DNA of 64,000 nucleotides from NCBI RefSeq assembly GCF_002836945.1, contig NZ_NIJM01000015.1, positions 1 through 64,000 of the forward strand, given 5' to 3'. Source of the stretch: Shewanella chilikensis. GTDB lineage: Bacteria > Pseudomonadota > Gammaproteobacteria > Enterobacterales > Shewanellaceae. Positions 63,051 through 64,000 of this stretch are shown here, one piece after another. The notes beneath the pieces are model-generated. The model had not been told where the DNA came from, did no database searches, and saw nothing but the letters and a program-made list of their open reading frames with translations. The stretch's first letter is position 1. The number at the start of each line of letters is the position of its first letter. The position numbers and the translations under genes were made by a program.

Positions 63051-64000
63051 CGGCACACCTCCCACTCCCCGGCTTGGATCTTGGCCAGGGTTTGCCGCAA
63101 CAAGGCTTCCAGCGGCCTGTCTTCAATCAAGAGTTCAAAGTCGGCTTCCAGCTGCGCCAGGGTGGTAGCTACTGACTCGGTCAGCGACTCCCGTTCCAGT
63201 TCACCGGCGAGCAGGCGCAGGCGGATCCCCTGACTCATGGCCAGCAGTGCGGCAGCGGCCACCTGCTCGGTCAGTTCCAGCACCCGCAGGGCGTCACGGG
63301 CGGCAATGGTGCCCATGCTGACCTTATCCTGGTTGTGGCACTCGGTAGAGCGCGAGAACACGCTGGCGGGCATAGTGTGTTTCAGCGCCTCGGCGGTCCA
63401 GGCAGAGCAACCTATCTGTACTGCCTTGAAACCGTGGTTGATGGGGCTGCGCTCGTCCTGGCTGGCCGACAGGTTGGCCGGCAGGCCGTTGTTGAATTTG
63501 GGATCCATCACCAGAGCCATCTGCCTGTCCAGCAGATCCGCCAAATTGGCCACCGCATTCTTGAGGCTGTCCATGGCAAAAGCGATATGGCCGCCATAGA
63601 AGTGGCCGCCGTGGAGAATATGTTCCCCCTCGCCGTCGACTATCGGGTTGTCGTTGGCGCTGTTGAGTTCGGTCTCGATAAACTGGCGCATAAAGGGCAG
63701 GGCATCGGCCAATACTCCAATAATGTGCGGCGCGCAGCGAATCGAATATCTGTCCTGCAGTCGGTCAGAATTGCGTGGGTGCTCGTGGTGGTTGAGGTCT
63801 TCACGGATCCAGGCTGCGACCTGGTTCTGTCCCGGGTGCGGCTTGGCGGCAAACAGTATCTCGTCGAAATGGTTGGAGTTGCCCTTGAGTGTCAGTGAGG
63901 CCATGGCGGTAATGCGGGCGCACAGGCGGCTCAGGTACTCGGCCCTGTCATAGGCCAGACAAGCCAGCGCCGTCATCACGGCGGTGCCGTTCATCAGTGC
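63047..64000 (-). CDS. HAL/TAL-family aromatic amino acid ammonia-lyase (C-terminal part)
   Basis: The last 317 residues of a MIO-type ammonia-lyase are present; the gene continues beyond the right edge. Visible are LNSANDNPIVDGEG and FYGGHIAFAMDSLKNAVANLADLLDRQ, both typical of histidine/tyrosine ammonia-lyases. The Ala-Ser-Gly cofactor site lies off the window. In aryl polyene clusters this enzyme makes an aromatic acid starter, and it is not the catabolic HutH, judging by its operon. The choice between His and Tyr cannot be made from this part. Confidence 0.92.
   Translation of the reverse strand, partial: ALMNGTAVMTALACLAYDRAEYLSRLCARITAMASLTLKGNSNHFDEILFAAKPHPGQNQVAAWIREDLNHHEHPRNSDRLQDRYSIRCAPHIIGVLADALPFMRQFIETELNSANDNPIVDGEGEHILHGGHFYGGHIAFAMDSLKNAVANLADLLDRQMALVMDPKFNNGLPANLSASQDERSPINHGFKAVQIGCSAWTAEALKHTMPASVFSRSTECHNQDKVSMGTIAARDALRVLELTEQVAAAALLAMSQGIRLRLLAGELERESLTESVATTLAQLEADFELLIEDRPLEALLRQTLAKIQAGEWEVCR

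Overview
The window is gammaproteobacterial and almost certainly Shewanella. Three things support this: the mix of periplasmic c-type cytochromes and flavocytochrome-type reductases, the cpxP/cpxRA, ntrBC, glnA and typA neighbourhoods, and a TonB receptor typical of the genus. Base composition looks moderately GC-rich. That would fit the S. algae/amazonensis side of the genus, but I cannot fix the species. No rRNA, tRNA, CRISPR array, transposase or integrase was seen.

Layout. 1-3100: the end of tuf, an orphan minus-strand gene, a CheZ-motif protein overlapping an exported protein, and trmL. 3160-9800: a TonB receptor, then an aldehyde dehydrogenase with a sigma-54 promoter, divergent from an AcoR-like activator. 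10000-16520: an acrylate/DMSP block. It holds acuI-like acrylyl-CoA reductase, a Tat-exported FAD reductase with its tetraheme cytochrome c, a periplasmic DMSP lyase of the DddY type, and LysR and TetR regulators. DddY would release DMS and acrylate in the periplasm, and the reductase pair could use the acrylate as an electron acceptor. Three copies of one palindrome (GGAA-N4-TTCC core) precede the reductase operon and dddY, suggesting a shared regulator.

16465-19585: a small arsR / thioredoxin-like / ArsP-type permease island between two copies of the tail-to-tail junction of the TetR gene and cpxA. The left copy of the cpxA 3' end is a pseudogene with two internal deletions. 18994-23030: cpxA-cpxR, divergent from cpxP through two CpxR boxes, then fieF and an unknown gene. 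23085-36300: ntrBC and glnA, 9 kb apart, each with its own NtrC boxes; glnA also has a clear sigma-54 promoter. Between them lie a DUF4124 protein, a YqhD-like alcohol dehydrogenase, a FUSC-family membrane protein, two exporters, a YwqK-type lipoprotein, and an operon for an unusual Tat-exported cytochrome plus a lipoprotein.

36541-42020: typA, then an AT-richer AraC regulator divergent from an SDR/cupin/zinc-dehydrogenase operon of unknown substrate. 42130-46520: a molybdenum hydroxylase operon (large subunit, 2Fe-2S subunit, MocA-like, XdhC-like). 46673-53713: a NapH-like ferredoxin membrane protein, small envelope proteins, yihY-pip-dtd-thioesterase, azoR, a rhodanese and a truncated GAF-like protein. 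53814-64000: a tightly overlapping minus-strand operon matching the back half of an aryl polyene cluster (ammonia-lyase, thioesterase, LolA-like carrier, MMPL exporter, FAD enzyme, DUF3261 lipoprotein, ketosynthase, dehydratase, ketoreductase, ketosynthase). It runs off the right edge.
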